A stretch of 64,000 nt of DNA. Origin: Flavobacterium inviolabile. Its GTDB lineage: Bacteria > Bacteroidota > Bacteroidia > Flavobacteriales > Flavobacteriaceae. Location of the stretch: the NCBI RefSeq assembly GCF_013389455.1, contig NZ_CP058278.1:2976001-3040000 (forward strand). The letters run 5' to 3'. The position numbers and the translations under genes are program-made. How positions within the stretch are numbered: position 1 is the stretch's first letter; each line of letters begins with the position of its first letter. Shown here in pieces: positions 8,895 through 18,136 of this stretch. The notes beneath the pieces were generated by a model. It ran no database searches. It saw only the letters and a list, made by a program, of their open reading frames with translations, and was not told the origin of the DNA.

Positions 8895-10040
8895 ATGAAA
8901 AAGATTATTGGACTAACCTTCCTCAGTTTTTTATTCGTAGGCCTGGTTTCTTTACAAAACCATACAGACGATGAAAAATACTATTCCATATCTGAATTAA
9001 AAAAAATATACAGCGGCGGTGATATGACCAAATGGCCAAAAGCCAATGTGGACAGCACCGTTATCAATTTCCAGGATTTAGGAGTTTTGCCAAAAGTTCC
9101 CTTCCCTGCCGAAAATCCGTATTCTGAAGCAAAAAGAGAGTTGGGTAAAGTATTGTTCTTTGATCCGCGATTGTCAAAATCAGGACAAATTTCATGTGCT
9201 TCCTGCCACGATCCGGAATTGGGATGGGGCGACGGAAAAAGAGTTTCTCACGGTCACGACAGAACTCCGGGCAGCCGAAACTCAAAACCGATTATCAACG
9301 TGGCCTATTCCACCATCTTTTTCTGGGACGGACGGGCAGCCAGCCTGGAAGAACAGGCGAAATTCCCGATAGTCGATACCAAAGAGATGAACAATCACAT
9401 GGATATTGCCGTAAAAACGATTAAAAAGATAAAAGGCTACCAGCCGCTTTTTAAAGAGGCTTTTGGTGATGAAAAAGTTACCGAAGAGAAGATCTTTAAA
9501 GCGATCGCTACTTTTGAACGTACGGTGGTGAGCCGCAAAAGCCGCTTTGACAAATTTATTGAAGGCGACAGTACGCAACTTTCCAATAAAGAAGTAGAAG
9601 GTTTACACCTTTTCAGAACCAAAGCAAGATGCATTAACTGCCACAATTCTGCTTTGTTTTCCGATAACCAGTTCCACAATGCAGGACTGACTTACTACGG
9701 CCGAAAATATGAAGATCTGGGCCGTTATAACATTACTAAGAATGCAGAAGATGTTGGGAAATTCCGTACGCCTTCTTTACGGGAAATAATGAAAACCGGG
9801 CCTTATATGCACAATGGTTTATTCCCGGAAATCAGAGGGGTGCTGAACCTGTACAATATGGGGATGCCGAATCTAAAACCAAAAGGCGAACAGGTAAACG
9901 ATAAATTGTTTCCAAAAACGTCGCCTTTATTGCAAAAACTGGACTTAAACAAAGGAGAGCTTGATGCTTTAGAAGCTTTCCTGGGAAGCATAACTTCAGT
10001 AATTTACCGGGAACCGGCTCCGGAAAAATTACCACAATAA
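8895..10040 (+). CDS. Di-heme cytochrome c peroxidase (CcpA/MauG superfamily)
   Basis: A 381-aa exported protein (signal MKKIIGLTFLSFLFVGLVSL) with two c-type heme sites, C101-A-S-C-H105 and C247-I-N-C-H251. The family blocks DPRLS, FFWDGRA, FRTPSLRE and GPYMHNG are present. Family members reduce H2O2 with electrons from cytochromes (CcpA) or carry out oxidative maturation (MauG); the sequence alone does not decide between them. As last gene of a receptor-lipoprotein-barrel operon it probably acts in the periplasm on what the receptor brings in, or protects metal uptake from peroxide. A strong terminator follows. Confidence 0.9.
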   Translation: MKKIIGLTFLSFLFVGLVSLQNHTDDEKYYSISELKKIYSGGDMTKWPKANVDSTVINFQDLGVLPKVPFPAENPYSEAKRELGKVLFFDPRLSKSGQISCASCHDPELGWGDGKRVSHGHDRTPGSRNSKPIINVAYSTIFFWDGRAASLEEQAKFPIVDTKEMNNHMDIAVKTIKKIKGYQPLFKEAFGDEKVTEEKIFKAIATFERTVVSRKSRFDKFIEGDSTQLSNKEVEGLHLFRTKARCINCHNSALFSDNQFHNAGLTYYGRKYEDLGRYNITKNAEDVGKFRTPSLREIMKTGPYMHNGLFPEIRGVLNLYNMGMPNLKPKGEQVNDKLFPKTSPLLQKLDLNKGELDALEAFLGSITSVIYREPAPEKLPQ

Positions 10041-10069
10041 AAAAAGGGAGAACACTGTTCTCCCTTTTT
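10041..10069. terminator. Bidirectional terminator
   Basis: A 13-bp perfect stem, AAAAAGGGAGAAC / GTTCTCCCTTTTT with loop ACT, lies directly after the peroxidase stop and at the end of the convergent S1-domain gene. It shares its GGGAGAAC core with the terminator at 1946. Confidence 0.85.
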
Positions 10070-10900
10070 TTATTTTACCAGATAAATTCCATCTTCTTTT
10101 ATTTCAATGAGCTTTTGCTTATATAAAACACCAATCGCTTTTTTAAAGGTCTTTTTACTCATTTTAAGCACCGTTTTAATGTCTTCCGGATGACTGTCGT
10201 CATTTAACCGCAGAAAACCGCGGCTGGCTTTTAATTCATCCAGAATATACTGGGAACTCGGTTCTAATTTTTCAAATCCCAGTTTGGTAGCCGACACGTC
10301 AATTTTACCGTCAGGACGGATATTTTTGATATAGCCTACAATACGGTCGCCGGTTCTGAGATCGTCATAAACTTCGTTTTTATATAACAGTCCTTTGTGC
10401 TTTTCGTTAATGATCACATTGATTCCCACTTCTGTGATGTGCGAAATAATAAGATCTACTTCCTCACCTTTTTCAACCGTGATTTCTTCGTTGTTTAAAA
10501 ACTGATTGGTTTTACTGGAACCCACCAAACGGTTTGTTTTTTCATCCAGATACATATACACCAGATACCGTTTTCCCTGCTCCATAGGACGCGCCTGTTC
10601 TTTAAACGGTACAAACAGATCCTTTTCCATGCCCCAATTCATAAAGGCACCGAATTTATTGGTATAGTTCACCCGCAGCAATGAAAATTCGTTTAAAAAG
10701 ATATACGGTTCCAAAGTGGTGGCAATCGGACGTTCCTCATGGTCGAGATACACAAAAACAGCCAGCTCCTCACCTATTGCATAGGCTTTCGGAACATATT
10801 TATTCGGCAATAAAATATCTGTTGTTCCATCTGTCAGAAACAAACCGACTTTCGTTTCACGGTCAATTTTTAGTGTATTGTATTTCCCTATCTCAATCAT
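10070..10900 (-). CDS. S1-domain RNA-binding protein, CvfB/YitL family
   Basis: A 276-aa protein of the CvfB type: three S1-like OB folds (for example the segments around GLFLTDGTTDILLP and GINVIINEKHKGLLYKNE) and a C-terminal winged helix (MSKKTFKKAIGVLYKQKLIEI). Such proteins bind RNA and affect gene expression in Firmicutes; the role in Bacteroidetes is unclear. I chose ATG 10900 (MIEIGKYNTLKI) rather than the frame opening at 10933, because 10933 lies inside the promoter -7 element at 10931-10938. Confidence 0.85.
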   Translation of the reverse strand: MIEIGKYNTLKIDRETKVGLFLTDGTTDILLPNKYVPKAYAIGEELAVFVYLDHEERPIATTLEPYIFLNEFSLLRVNYTNKFGAFMNWGMEKDLFVPFKEQARPMEQGKRYLVYMYLDEKTNRLVGSSKTNQFLNNEEITVEKGEEVDLIISHITEVGINVIINEKHKGLLYKNEVYDDLRTGDRIVGYIKNIRPDGKIDVSATKLGFEKLEPSSQYILDELKASRGFLRLNDDSHPEDIKTVLKMSKKTFKKAIGVLYKQKLIEIKEDGIYLVK

Positions 10901-10930
10901 TATATTCTGTAATAGAAATTTTATAAGCCA

Positions 10931-10959
10931 CAAAGGTAAAAATAGAATTAGTTATTCAA
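10931..10959 (-). promoter_or_regulatory. Promoter of the S1-domain gene (TTG-N18-TACCTTTG)
   Basis: On the minus strand TTG (10957-10959) is followed after 18 bases by TACCTTTG (10931-10938), a good Bacteroidetes promoter 30 bases before ATG 10900. It fixes the start of that gene. Confidence 0.6.
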
Positions 10960-10997
10960 TATTTTAATGCCTGAAATATTATCATAATCGTTAAAAT

Positions 10998-11029
10998 AAA
11001 AAGGCTCCGGGATGTTCCGGAGCCTTTTT
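10998..11029 (-). terminator. Terminator of the cysteine synthase-like gene
   Basis: A 13-bp stem, AAAAAGGCTCCGG / CCGGAGCCTTTTT with a 6-base loop, lies 20 bases past the stop of the 11050-12090 gene on the minus strand. Confidence 0.85.
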
Positions 11030-11049
11030 ATTCGTATTAGCGGAATCCG

Positions 11050-12090
11050 CTATTTGATAAATTCTATTTTTTGTACTTCTTCTGCATTAACGCTGTCAAA
11101 GAATCCCTGTTCGTTCATCCATTCATCGCTAAATACTTTACTCATATAGCGGGAACCGTGATCCGGGAAGATTACCACAACATTGCTGTTTTGGGTAAAC
11201 TCGTTTTCTTCGGCAAATTGCTTGATGGCCTGCATTGCTGCTCCGGAAGTATATCCTACAAACAATCCTTCTTTTTTCGCAATCTCACGCGCCGTGTGGG
11301 CACTTTCCTCATCATTCACTTTCGTGAATTTGTCAATTGCTTCAAAATCGGTTGCAGACGGAATTAAATTCTTTCCTAAACCTTCGATTCTGTATGGATA
11401 GATTTCTTCGCTGTCGAACTCTTTTGTTTCGTGGTATTTTTTCAATACCGAACCAAAAGCATCCACACCAAGAACTCTGATATCCGGATTTTTTTCTTTC
11501 AGAAAGCGTGCTGTTCCGGAAATCGTTCCTCCGGTACCCGAACAGGCTACCAGGTGGGTTATTTTTCCGTTAGTCTGTTCCCAGATTTCCGGTCCGGTGG
11601 TATTGTAATGCGCATCTACATTCAGGTCATTAAAATACTGGTTTATATAAACCGATCCTTTGGTTTCTTCGTGCAAACGTTTTGCAACATTGTAGTAAGA
11701 ACGGGGATCATCGGCAGAAACGTGAGCGGGACAAACATAAACTTTTGCTCCCATGGCGCGTAACATATCAATTTTATCTTTCGAAGATTTTGAACTCACG
11801 GCCAAAACACAATTATAACCTTTAATAATGCTTACCATTGCCAAGCTGAATCCTGTATTTCCGGATGTCGTTTCTATAATTGTATCACCCGGCTTTAAGA
11901 TTCCTCTTTTTTCCGCTTCTTCAATTATATATACAGCGATTCTGTCTTTTGTGGAATGACCCGGATTGAAAGCTTCTACTTTAGCATAAAAATTACCTTC
12001 TAATCCTTCTGTAATTTTATTGAGCTTAATTAGGGGTGTATTTCCTATTAATTCCAATACATTATTATAGGCTTTTATGTCTTCTTTCAT
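11050..12090 (-). CDS. PLP-dependent cysteine synthase / cystathionine beta-synthase-like enzyme
   Basis: A 346-aa fold-type II PLP enzyme. The PLP lysine is K48 in [11 protein letters not shown], the substrate loop is TTSGNTG and the phosphate-binding loop [15 protein letters not shown] corresponds to the EG(I/L)G...IP segment of cystathionine beta-synthase. The GHSTKD loop replaces the usual GGSVKD of CysK, so either O-acetylserine sulfhydrylase or CBS activity is possible. There is no C-terminal CBS regulatory domain. It is cytoplasmic and monocistronic with its own terminator. A -7-like TAAATTTG lies upstream at 12150-12157. Confidence 0.85.
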   Translation of the reverse strand: MKEDIKAYNNVLELIGNTPLIKLNKITEGLEGNFYAKVEAFNPGHSTKDRIAVYIIEEAEKRGILKPGDTIIETTSGNTGFSLAMVSIIKGYNCVLAVSSKSSKDKIDMLRAMGAKVYVCPAHVSADDPRSYYNVAKRLHEETKGSVYINQYFNDLNVDAHYNTTGPEIWEQTNGKITHLVACSGTGGTISGTARFLKEKNPDIRVLGVDAFGSVLKKYHETKEFDSEEIYPYRIEGLGKNLIPSATDFEAIDKFTKVNDEESAHTAREIAKKEGLFVGYTSGAAMQAIKQFAEENEFTQNSNVVVIFPDHGSRYMSKVFSDEWMNEQGFFDSVNAEEVQKIEFIK

Positions 12091-12172
12091 AAAATATAAA
12101 TTAGTCGAGGTCGATATTACCTAAAGATTTAAGTAACCTCAGAACTCTGCAAATTTAACAAAAAAAATTTAT

Positions 12173-14308
12173 CTACTTTTTAATTCCTTCTAAATCTAAT
12201 AAAAAAGTATATTCTTTCGCTACTTCTTTAAGGGATTCAAAACGTCCGGAAGCACCTCCGTGACCGGCATCCATATTGGTATCCAGATACAACTGGCTGT
12301 CTCCTGCTTTCATAACCCGCAGTTTAGCAACCCATTTCGCCGGTTCCCAGTACTGAACCTGTGAATCATGAAGCCCGGTTGTGACCAATAAATTCGGATA
12401 TTTTTGTTTTTTCACATTGTCATACGGCGAATAGGATAACATATAGTCATAATAGGTTTTATCGTTAGGATTACCCCATTCGTCATATTCTCCTGTTGTT
12501 AACGGAATCGTATCGTCTAACATCGTTGTCATCACGTCCACAAAAGGAACCTGTGCGATTACTCCGTTATACAGTTCCGGTGCCATATTTACAATAGCGC
12601 CCATTAACAGTCCTCCGGCAGAACCGCCTTCGGCATATAAGTGTTTGGCTGATGTATATTTACTGTCAATTACAAATTTTGAACAGTCGATAAAATCAGT
12701 AAATGTATTTTTCTTTTTAAGCAGTTTTCCGTTTTCATACCACTCTCTTCCCAGGTCTTCACCACCTCTGATGTGTGCAATGCCATAAATGAATCCTCTG
12801 TCCAGCAGGCTTAAACGAATCGAGGAGAAATAAGGATCCATAGAAGCACCATAGGAACCGTAAGCATATAACAGGAACGGATTGCTGCCGTCTTTTTTAA
12901 TTCCTTTTCTGTAAACAATGGAAATAGGCACTTTAGTACCATCCTGAGCCGTTGCCCAGGCGCGTTCTTCGATATAATTGTTTTTATCGAACTTACCGCC
13001 TAAAACTTCCTGCTCTTTACGGACAACCTTTTCCTTAGTCTTCATGTTGAAGTCAATAACCGATGATGGTGTCGCCATTGACTGATAGCCGTAACGAAGC
13101 ACATCTGTATTGAAGTCTACATTGGTCGTGGTATAAGCCGTATAGGTTTCGCTTTCAAAAGGCAGGTAATACTCCCCTTTTCCGCTCCACGGCATGATTC
13201 TGATTTTATTAAGTCCGTTAGATCGCTCGGATACTACCAGATAATCTTTAAAGATTTCGATATCTTCCAGTAAAACGTCTTTGCGATGCGGAATCAGGTC
13301 TTTCCAGTTTTCTTTACCGGTAGCCGATTCCGGCGTTTTCATCAGTTTAAAATTGGTTGCTTTATCTTTATTGGTAACCACATAGAAACTATCGCCATAA
13401 TGCGAAATACTGTACTCCAGACCTCTTGTTCTCGGCTGGAATACTTTAAACTCGCCATCAGGGCTGTCTGCTCTAAGTATGCTGAACTCGGAAGTCAGCG
13501 TACTTGTAGAACCGATAACAATGTATTTTTTTGATTTTTCTTTATAGACAAAAACAGAGAATGTATCGTCTTTTTCATTGAAAACGACTTTATCATCCGT
13601 AGGTTCAGAACCTAATTTGTGTTTGTAAATTTTATCGGAACGAAGTGTTACCAGATCTTTACGGGTATAGAACAAGGTTTTGTTGTCACTTGCCCATGTG
13701 GAACCACCGGTTGTTTTCTCTAATTTTACCGGAAGGATCTCTCCGGTTTCAAGGTTTTTAATCTGGATGGTATATTCTCTTCGGGATACCGTATCCACTC
13801 CAAAAGCACACCATTTGTTGTCTTCACTGATGCTGATGCCGCTCAACTGAAAATAAGCATGTCCTTTGGCCATCTCATTACAGTCAAACAAAATTTCTTC
13901 TTTAGCGTCTAAAGATCCTTTTTTTCGGGCATGTATCGGGTAATCTTTTCCTTTTTCATAGCGGGTTATATAGTAATACCCATTATAAAGATACGGAACG
14001 GAGCTGTCGTCTTCCTTAACTCTTGACTTCATCTCTTTAAACAAATCCTCCTGGAATTGTTTTGTATGTGCTGTCATTTGCTGATAGTACTCGTTCTCTT
14101 TTTTCAGATAATCGATTACCTCAGGGTTTTCTCTTTCATTTAACCAATAATAATTATCTGTTCTGATATCTCCGTGCTTCTCCAATTGCTTGGGTTTAAC
14201 AGCGGCTTTAGGCGGCGTTATTTTTTCTACCATATTCGGTTTTTTATTTTGTGCGTTTCCCGTTACAAAAATAAGACAAACACAGCTCAAAATAATTTGA
14301 TTTTTCAT
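12173..14308 (-). CDS. ptrB: S9A prolyl oligopeptidase, oligopeptidase B type, exported
   Basis: A 711-aa protein with signal peptide MKNQIILSCVCLIFVTGNA. An N-terminal seven-bladed propeller (~70-430) is followed by an alpha/beta hydrolase domain. The nucleophile Ser is in EGGSAGG, the Asp in TGLHDSQVQYWEPAKW and the His in DAGHGGASG. These are the catalytic blocks of oligopeptidase B, which cleaves peptides after Arg/Lys. The usual bacterial enzyme is cytoplasmic; the signal peptide makes this one periplasmic. It is divergent from ybaB across 70 bases. Confidence 0.88.
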   Translation of the reverse strand: MKNQIILSCVCLIFVTGNAQNKKPNMVEKITPPKAAVKPKQLEKHGDIRTDNYYWLNERENPEVIDYLKKENEYYQQMTAHTKQFQEDLFKEMKSRVKEDDSSVPYLYNGYYYITRYEKGKDYPIHARKKGSLDAKEEILFDCNEMAKGHAYFQLSGISISEDNKWCAFGVDTVSRREYTIQIKNLETGEILPVKLEKTTGGSTWASDNKTLFYTRKDLVTLRSDKIYKHKLGSEPTDDKVVFNEKDDTFSVFVYKEKSKKYIVIGSTSTLTSEFSILRADSPDGEFKVFQPRTRGLEYSISHYGDSFYVVTNKDKATNFKLMKTPESATGKENWKDLIPHRKDVLLEDIEIFKDYLVVSERSNGLNKIRIMPWSGKGEYYLPFESETYTAYTTTNVDFNTDVLRYGYQSMATPSSVIDFNMKTKEKVVRKEQEVLGGKFDKNNYIEERAWATAQDGTKVPISIVYRKGIKKDGSNPFLLYAYGSYGASMDPYFSSIRLSLLDRGFIYGIAHIRGGEDLGREWYENGKLLKKKNTFTDFIDCSKFVIDSKYTSAKHLYAEGGSAGGLLMGAIVNMAPELYNGVIAQVPFVDVMTTMLDDTIPLTTGEYDEWGNPNDKTYYDYMLSYSPYDNVKKQKYPNLLVTTGLHDSQVQYWEPAKWVAKLRVMKAGDSQLYLDTNMDAGHGGASGRFESLKEVAKEYTFLLDLEGIKK

Positions 14309-14341
14309 TTAGTTTTTTTTACTAATCACTCTGCAATTTAA

Positions 14342-14349
14342 TAATTTTG
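14342..14349 (+). promoter_or_regulatory. -7 promoter element TAATTTTG of the ybaB-family gene
   Basis: It matches TAnnTTTG and lies 29 bases before ATG 14379, in the intergenic region shared with the divergent oligopeptidase gene. Confidence 0.45.
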
Positions 14350-14378
14350 CAGTAACATTAACTATTAATTTTATTAAC

Positions 14379-14702
14379 ATGTTTGGAGACATAATGGGTA
14401 TGATGGGGAAACTTAAAGAAACCCAGCAGAAAATTGAAGAGACTAAAAAACGTTTGGATACGGTTTTAATAGATGAGCAAAGTAATGACGGGCTTTTAAA
14501 GGTAACTTTAACGGCTAACCGCAAAATAAAATCGATACAGGTTGACGATGCTTTATTAGAAGATAAAGAGCAATTGGAAGACTATTTGGTACTTGTTATT
14601 AACAAAGCTATCGAAAAAGCAACAAATGTAAATGAGGCAGAATTGGGTGCTGTGGCAAAAGACGGCATGCCTAATATTCCGGGAATGGACTTATTTAAGT
14701 AA
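14379..14702 (+). CDS. YbaB/EbfC family nucleoid-associated protein
   Basis: 107 aa. [19 protein letters not shown] begins a charged helix, followed by the conserved [21 protein letters not shown] strands (shown in part) and a C-terminal helix with [13 protein letters not shown]. Family members form dimers that bind DNA and affect nucleoid structure. In many bacteria the gene is next to dnaX-recR; here it stands alone between an oligopeptidase and a terminator. Confidence 0.9.
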   Translation: MFGDIMGMMGKLKETQQKIEETKKRLDTVLIDEQSNDGLLKVTLTANRKIKSIQVDDALLEDKEQLEDYLVLVINKAIEKATNVNEAELGAVAKDGMPNIPGMDLFK

Positions 14703-14726
14703 TTTCCAACAGGATAAACATAAAAT

Positions 14727-14758
14727 AAAAAAGGCAGATTGTACAATCTGCCTTTTTT
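14727..14758. terminator. Bidirectional terminator
   Basis: A perfect 32-base palindrome (AAAAAAGGCAGATTGT and its complement) lies between the convergent ybaB-family and DUF2853 genes. Confidence 0.85.
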
Positions 14759-14779
14759 ATTTTATAGTAATGGTGCTTT

Positions 14780-15121
14780 TTATTTATACGCGCTTTCTTT
14801 TTTGAAATGTACCGTTAATAAGTAATACACAACCGCTCTGTATTTGTTTTTATTGGAACGGCCGTACTTTTCGATTACGATATCGATACCTTTATCCAGA
14901 TCCGGACCGTCTTTTAATCCTAATTTTTTAATTAAGAAGTTATTCTTAACAGTAGCCAGCTCCGTTTCGGAAGTTCCGGAAACCGTCGAAGAATCCGCAT
15001 TGTAAATGGACGGACCGCAACCGATGGTTACTTTTGTTAATAAATCCATGTTGGGAGTTACGCCACACTTCTCTTTTAAATCCGCTGCGTATTTTGCAAT
15101 TAATTCATCTCTTTTACTCAT
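14780..15121 (-). CDS. DUF2853 family protein
   Basis: A 113-aa soluble protein. The sequence MSKRDELIAKYAADLKEKCG at the start and the YGRSNKNKYRAVVYYLL helix near the end match my memory of DUF2853, a small alpha-helical family of unknown function. There is no signal peptide. It is monocistronic with a good promoter at 15164-15192. Confidence 0.8.
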   Translation of the reverse strand: MSKRDELIAKYAADLKEKCGVTPNMDLLTKVTIGCGPSIYNADSSTVSGTSETELATVKNNFLIKKLGLKDGPDLDKGIDIVIEKYGRSNKNKYRAVVYYLLTVHFKKESAYK

Positions 15122-15163
15122 AATATAAATTATTTTGTGTTATATAAATGATTTACTCTCTTT

Positions 15164-15192
15164 CAAATTTAACAAAATAAAACCAAAACAAG
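15164..15192 (-). promoter_or_regulatory. Promoter of the DUF2853 gene (CTTG-N17-TAAATTTG)
   Basis: On the minus strand CTTG (15189-15192) is followed after 17 bases by TAAATTTG (15164-15171), about 43 bases before the ATG. Both boxes fit the Bacteroidetes consensus. Confidence 0.6.
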
Positions 15193-15220
15193 CCCCATTT
15201 CAAAACTATTTTCTCGAATT

Positions 15221-16876
15221 CTATGTTAAGTTTTTGAAATATTCCAATAATACACTGTCATTTACTGTTGTTGGCGTATGAATTTCAAACAGTACAGGCT
15301 GCGAATTTTCCTGTAAGACTTCCGGAAGCACCATTTCTAGTGCCTCAAGGTCTGTAGCCTGATAATATTTAAAATGATACATTGAAGCCAGTTGCTCCGC
15401 CGTAAAGTTATGGGTGGTTTCAAAAAAGGTATTGAATACTTCCGTTTCCTGATGTCCGGGTAAAATCCTGAAAATACCACCGCCCTGATTGTTGATCAGA
15501 ATGATTTTAAAATTTTTAGGGATATAGGCATTCCAAAGTGCATTACTGTCATAAAAGAAGCTGATATCTCCGGTAATCAGGATGTTTTCTTTCATACTGG
15601 CAACAGCTGCTCCAATGGCTGTAGTGGTACTGCCGTCGATTCCGCTGGTGCCGCGGTTGCAAAAAACCTCGATAGACGGGTCGATAGCAAACAATTGTGC
15701 ATAACGGATAGCCGAACTGTTGCTGATTTGCAGCTGGCTGTTTTGCGGTAATGCCGGCAGTATCGTTTCAAATACTTTAAAATCGCTGTACGGAATCCGG
15801 GCACTATACTCCCGATGTTTGACTTCCCGCAAGGCTTTAAGCGCTACGGCATTTTCCAGGTAATCACTGGCAACCGCTGCTGTACCCGGTAAAAATCCGT
15901 TAAAAAACGTATTGGGTGTGCATTCAAAATGTCTGGTCAGGCTGCCAAAAGTATCGTAAGCCCTTAAAGTATCGATATGCCAGTGGGCTTCCGGTTTGTA
16001 TTTTCGTAAAAAGGCTTTTACCCTTTTGGAAACAACCATACCGCCAATGGTAATTAAAATTTCAGGCTGAAACGCTTTAAAATCATCTTCTGAAAACGGA
16101 GTAATAATGGTATCGATATTGCCGATAAAATGAGGATGATGCAAATTCGATGTTGCTTCTTTCATCACCACTACTGAAGCATCAGCCGCAAGCCGGGCAA
16201 TAATAGTCTGATCGATACTGTCCGGGTCATTGACACCAACTAAAATCAGTTTCTTTTTAGCCTTGTTCCATTGCTCCGTATAAGGTTTTAAATCCGGGAG
16301 CTGTTCCGGGAGCAGTACCGGAGGCAAAACCTGTGTTGTTACCGTAGCCACCTCAACCGTTTCATATAAAGGTTCTTCAAAAGGCGCATTGATATGAACC
16401 GGACCTCTTTTAACAATAGCCTGATTGATGGCTTCATTAATTTCCAGATCATTTGCTTCCGAAGCTTCCTCGGTAAGATTGGCACTGTACAGTATATGGT
16501 TTGCATAAACATTACGCTGGCGAATGGTCTGTCCGTCGCCAATATCAATTTTTGAAGTAGGACGGTCCGCCGATATGATAACAATAGGCAACTGGCTGTA
16601 AAACGCTTCCGCAACTGCCGGATAATAGTTTAGCAGTGCCGAGCCCGAAGTGCAAACCACGGCAACCGGACGCTTTAACTGCTGCGCCATACCCACTGCC
16701 ATAAAAGCAGCACAGCGTTCATCGGCAATACTATAACAGTTAAATTCTTTATTTCCGACAAACCCTATTGTTAAAGGTGCATTTCTGGAACCCGGAGAGA
16801 TGATAATATCAAGTAATCCTTTGGCTTTACAAATTTCAATAATACTTTGTGCCAAAGGTATTTTAGGATACGACAT
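15221..16876 (-). CDS. menD: MenD, SEPHCHC synthase (menaquinone biosynthesis)
   Basis: 551 aa. It is a ThDP-dependent enzyme that joins 2-oxoglutarate-derived succinic semialdehyde to isochorismate in the menaquinone pathway. The N-terminal ThDP domain has SPGSRNAPLTIGF and DERCAAFMAVGMAQ (catalytic Glu region); the C-terminal one has GTSGIDGSTTTAIGAA and the metal motif GDISFFYDSNALWN. I chose ATG 16876 (MSYPKIPLAQ) because the longer frame from 16951 starts upstream of the -7 element at 16919. It is divergent from a GNAT gene. Its presence fits menaquinone-based respiration. Confidence 0.92.
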   Translation of the reverse strand: MSYPKIPLAQSIIEICKAKGLLDIIISPGSRNAPLTIGFVGNKEFNCYSIADERCAAFMAVGMAQQLKRPVAVVCTSGSALLNYYPAVAEAFYSQLPIVIISADRPTSKIDIGDGQTIRQRNVYANHILYSANLTEEASEANDLEINEAINQAIVKRGPVHINAPFEEPLYETVEVATVTTQVLPPVLLPEQLPDLKPYTEQWNKAKKKLILVGVNDPDSIDQTIIARLAADASVVVMKEATSNLHHPHFIGNIDTIITPFSEDDFKAFQPEILITIGGMVVSKRVKAFLRKYKPEAHWHIDTLRAYDTFGSLTRHFECTPNTFFNGFLPGTAAVASDYLENAVALKALREVKHREYSARIPYSDFKVFETILPALPQNSQLQISNSSAIRYAQLFAIDPSIEVFCNRGTSGIDGSTTTAIGAAVASMKENILITGDISFFYDSNALWNAYIPKNFKIILINNQGGGIFRILPGHQETEVFNTFFETTHNFTAEQLASMYHFKYYQATDLEALEMVLPEVLQENSQPVLFEIHTPTTVNDSVLLEYFKNLT

Positions 16877-16918
16877 TTTATATTTGAAGTTTAAATTGAG
16901 CGTCTCAAAAACGCAAAA

Positions 16919-16926
16919 CAAATTTA
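16919..16926 (-). promoter_or_regulatory. -7 promoter element TAAATTTG of menD
   Basis: TAAATTTG on the minus strand lies about 42 bases before the menD ATG. A TTTG lies upstream, but at 22 bases rather than 17. Confidence 0.4.
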
Positions 16927-16969
16927 GTGTTCTATTATCAATTTCTTTCAAAAAAAGTGTGAAACTTTA

Positions 16970-16977
16970 TATCTTTG
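16970..16977 (+). promoter_or_regulatory. -7 promoter element TATCTTTG of the GNAT gene
   Basis: TATCTTTG ends 17 bases before ATG 16995. It rules out the long frame that opens at 16800 over menD. Confidence 0.45.
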
Positions 16978-16994
16978 ATGGTATAAACACAGCC

Positions 16995-17489
16995 ATGAAT
17001 ATATCCATCAGACCCTTTACAGACAGCGATTTGCCGTATGTCCTTGAAATCATAAATCATGAAATCAAAAACAGTGTTTCCATATACGATTATGAACCCA
17101 GAACACTACAGGAACAGGAAATCATCATACAGGACAAAAGAAAATACGATTTTCCTTTCCTGGTAGCGGTTATAAACGATGTGGCTGTAGGTTTTGGTAC
17201 CTATGGTTTTTTCCGCTTTAAAGAGGGCTATAAATACACTGTTGAACATTCTATCTATATCGATCAGCAGCATACCGGAAAAGGTATCGGAAAACTATTA
17301 TTGGCCGAATTGATCGCGATAGCCAAAGCACAAAACAAACATACCATGATCGGAGTCATCGATACGGAAAATACCGGAAGTATTCTGTTTCACCAAAAAT
17401 CCGGATTTGAAATGGCAGGCATCTTAAAGGAGAATGCCTATAAATTTGACCGGTGGCTGGATACCGCATTTCTACAGTTAATGTTATAA
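16995..17489 (+). CDS. GNAT N-acetyltransferase, phosphinothricin acetyltransferase-like
   Basis: A 164-aa GNAT protein. The acetyl-CoA loop is seen in HTGKGIGKLLLAELI (Q/RxxGxG/A type), and the surrounding strands (YTVEHSIYIDQ; GVIDTENTGSILFHQKSGF) match the Pat/YncA branch, which acetylates methionine sulfoximine, phosphinothricin or similar amines. The true substrate is unknown. It starts at ATG 16995, just after a -7 element, is divergent from menD, and ends at a terminator. Confidence 0.85.
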   Translation: MNISIRPFTDSDLPYVLEIINHEIKNSVSIYDYEPRTLQEQEIIIQDKRKYDFPFLVAVINDVAVGFGTYGFFRFKEGYKYTVEHSIYIDQQHTGKGIGKLLLAELIAIAKAQNKHTMIGVIDTENTGSILFHQKSGFEMAGILKENAYKFDRWLDTAFLQLML

Positions 17490-17490
17490 A

Positions 17491-17515
17491 AAAAGCTCCC
17501 GTTGCGGGAGCTTTT
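17491..17515. terminator. Bidirectional terminator
   Basis: An 11-bp stem, AAAAGCTCCCG / CGGGAGCTTTT with loop TTG, lies between the convergent GNAT and glutathione peroxidase genes. Confidence 0.8.
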
Positions 17516-17535
17516 CTTTCTTGTTTTTATCGTAA

Positions 17536-18123
17536 TTAACCTTTAATCCAGTTCACTACTTCCGGGCTGTCCGGTAATGTTTTCGGGTGGATTACCTTAA
17601 CCAGCTGTCCTTTTTCATTAATCAGGTATTTCTGAAAATTCCATTCCACCTGGCTGTCTTCCAGACCGTTTTTCGCTTTTTCGGTCAGGAAATGGTATAA
17701 CGGATGCATGTCCTCCCCTTTTACGGATATTTTTTCCATCATTGGAAAAGTCACACCGTAATTTTTAGAACAGAACGTAGCGATCTCTTTATTGCTTCCC
17801 GGTTCCTGAGCGCCAAAATTATTGGCCGGAAATCCGATAATCACGAAATTCTTGTTTTTATATTCCGTGTACAGCTTTTGCAATTGCTCGTATTGTGGTG
17901 TCAATCCGCATTCTGACGCGGTATTTACGACCATCACTTTTTTCCCTTTCAGGGACGCAAAATCAAAAGTTTTACCTTCGATATCTTTTACTTTAAACTG
18001 GTAAATGTTTTCGGTGTTCATCGTAGTCATTTTTTCGGTTGAAAGTGGTTTGTCTTTATGCTGCGCCTGATTCTGGAAACTGAACAAAAAGAGTGCACAA
18101 CACGTTAATATTACTTTTTTCAT
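17536..18123 (-). CDS. Exported glutathione peroxidase-family thiol peroxidase
   Basis: A 195-aa protein with signal peptide (MKKVILTCCALFLFSFQNQA). The thioredoxin-fold GPx domain has the peroxidatic Cys72 in NTASECGLTPQY, the FPANNFGAQEPG loop and VEWNFQKYLI with the catalytic Trp/Asn. A second Cys in ATFCSKNYG is a likely resolving cysteine, so it probably uses thioredoxin-like donors rather than glutathione; this is inference from the family. It removes peroxides in the periplasm and is monocistronic with a textbook promoter. Confidence 0.9.
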   Translation of the reverse strand: MKKVILTCCALFLFSFQNQAQHKDKPLSTEKMTTMNTENIYQFKVKDIEGKTFDFASLKGKKVMVVNTASECGLTPQYEQLQKLYTEYKNKNFVIIGFPANNFGAQEPGSNKEIATFCSKNYGVTFPMMEKISVKGEDMHPLYHFLTEKAKNGLEDSQVEWNFQKYLINEKGQLVKVIHPKTLPDSPEVVNWIKG

Positions 18124-18136
18124 GGTTGATTTTTTC

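Noticed and set aside
16800..16994. 65-codon N-terminal extension of the GNAT gene over menD
   Set aside because: It runs antisense through the menD start and past a -7 element; the ATG at 16995 fits the family start.
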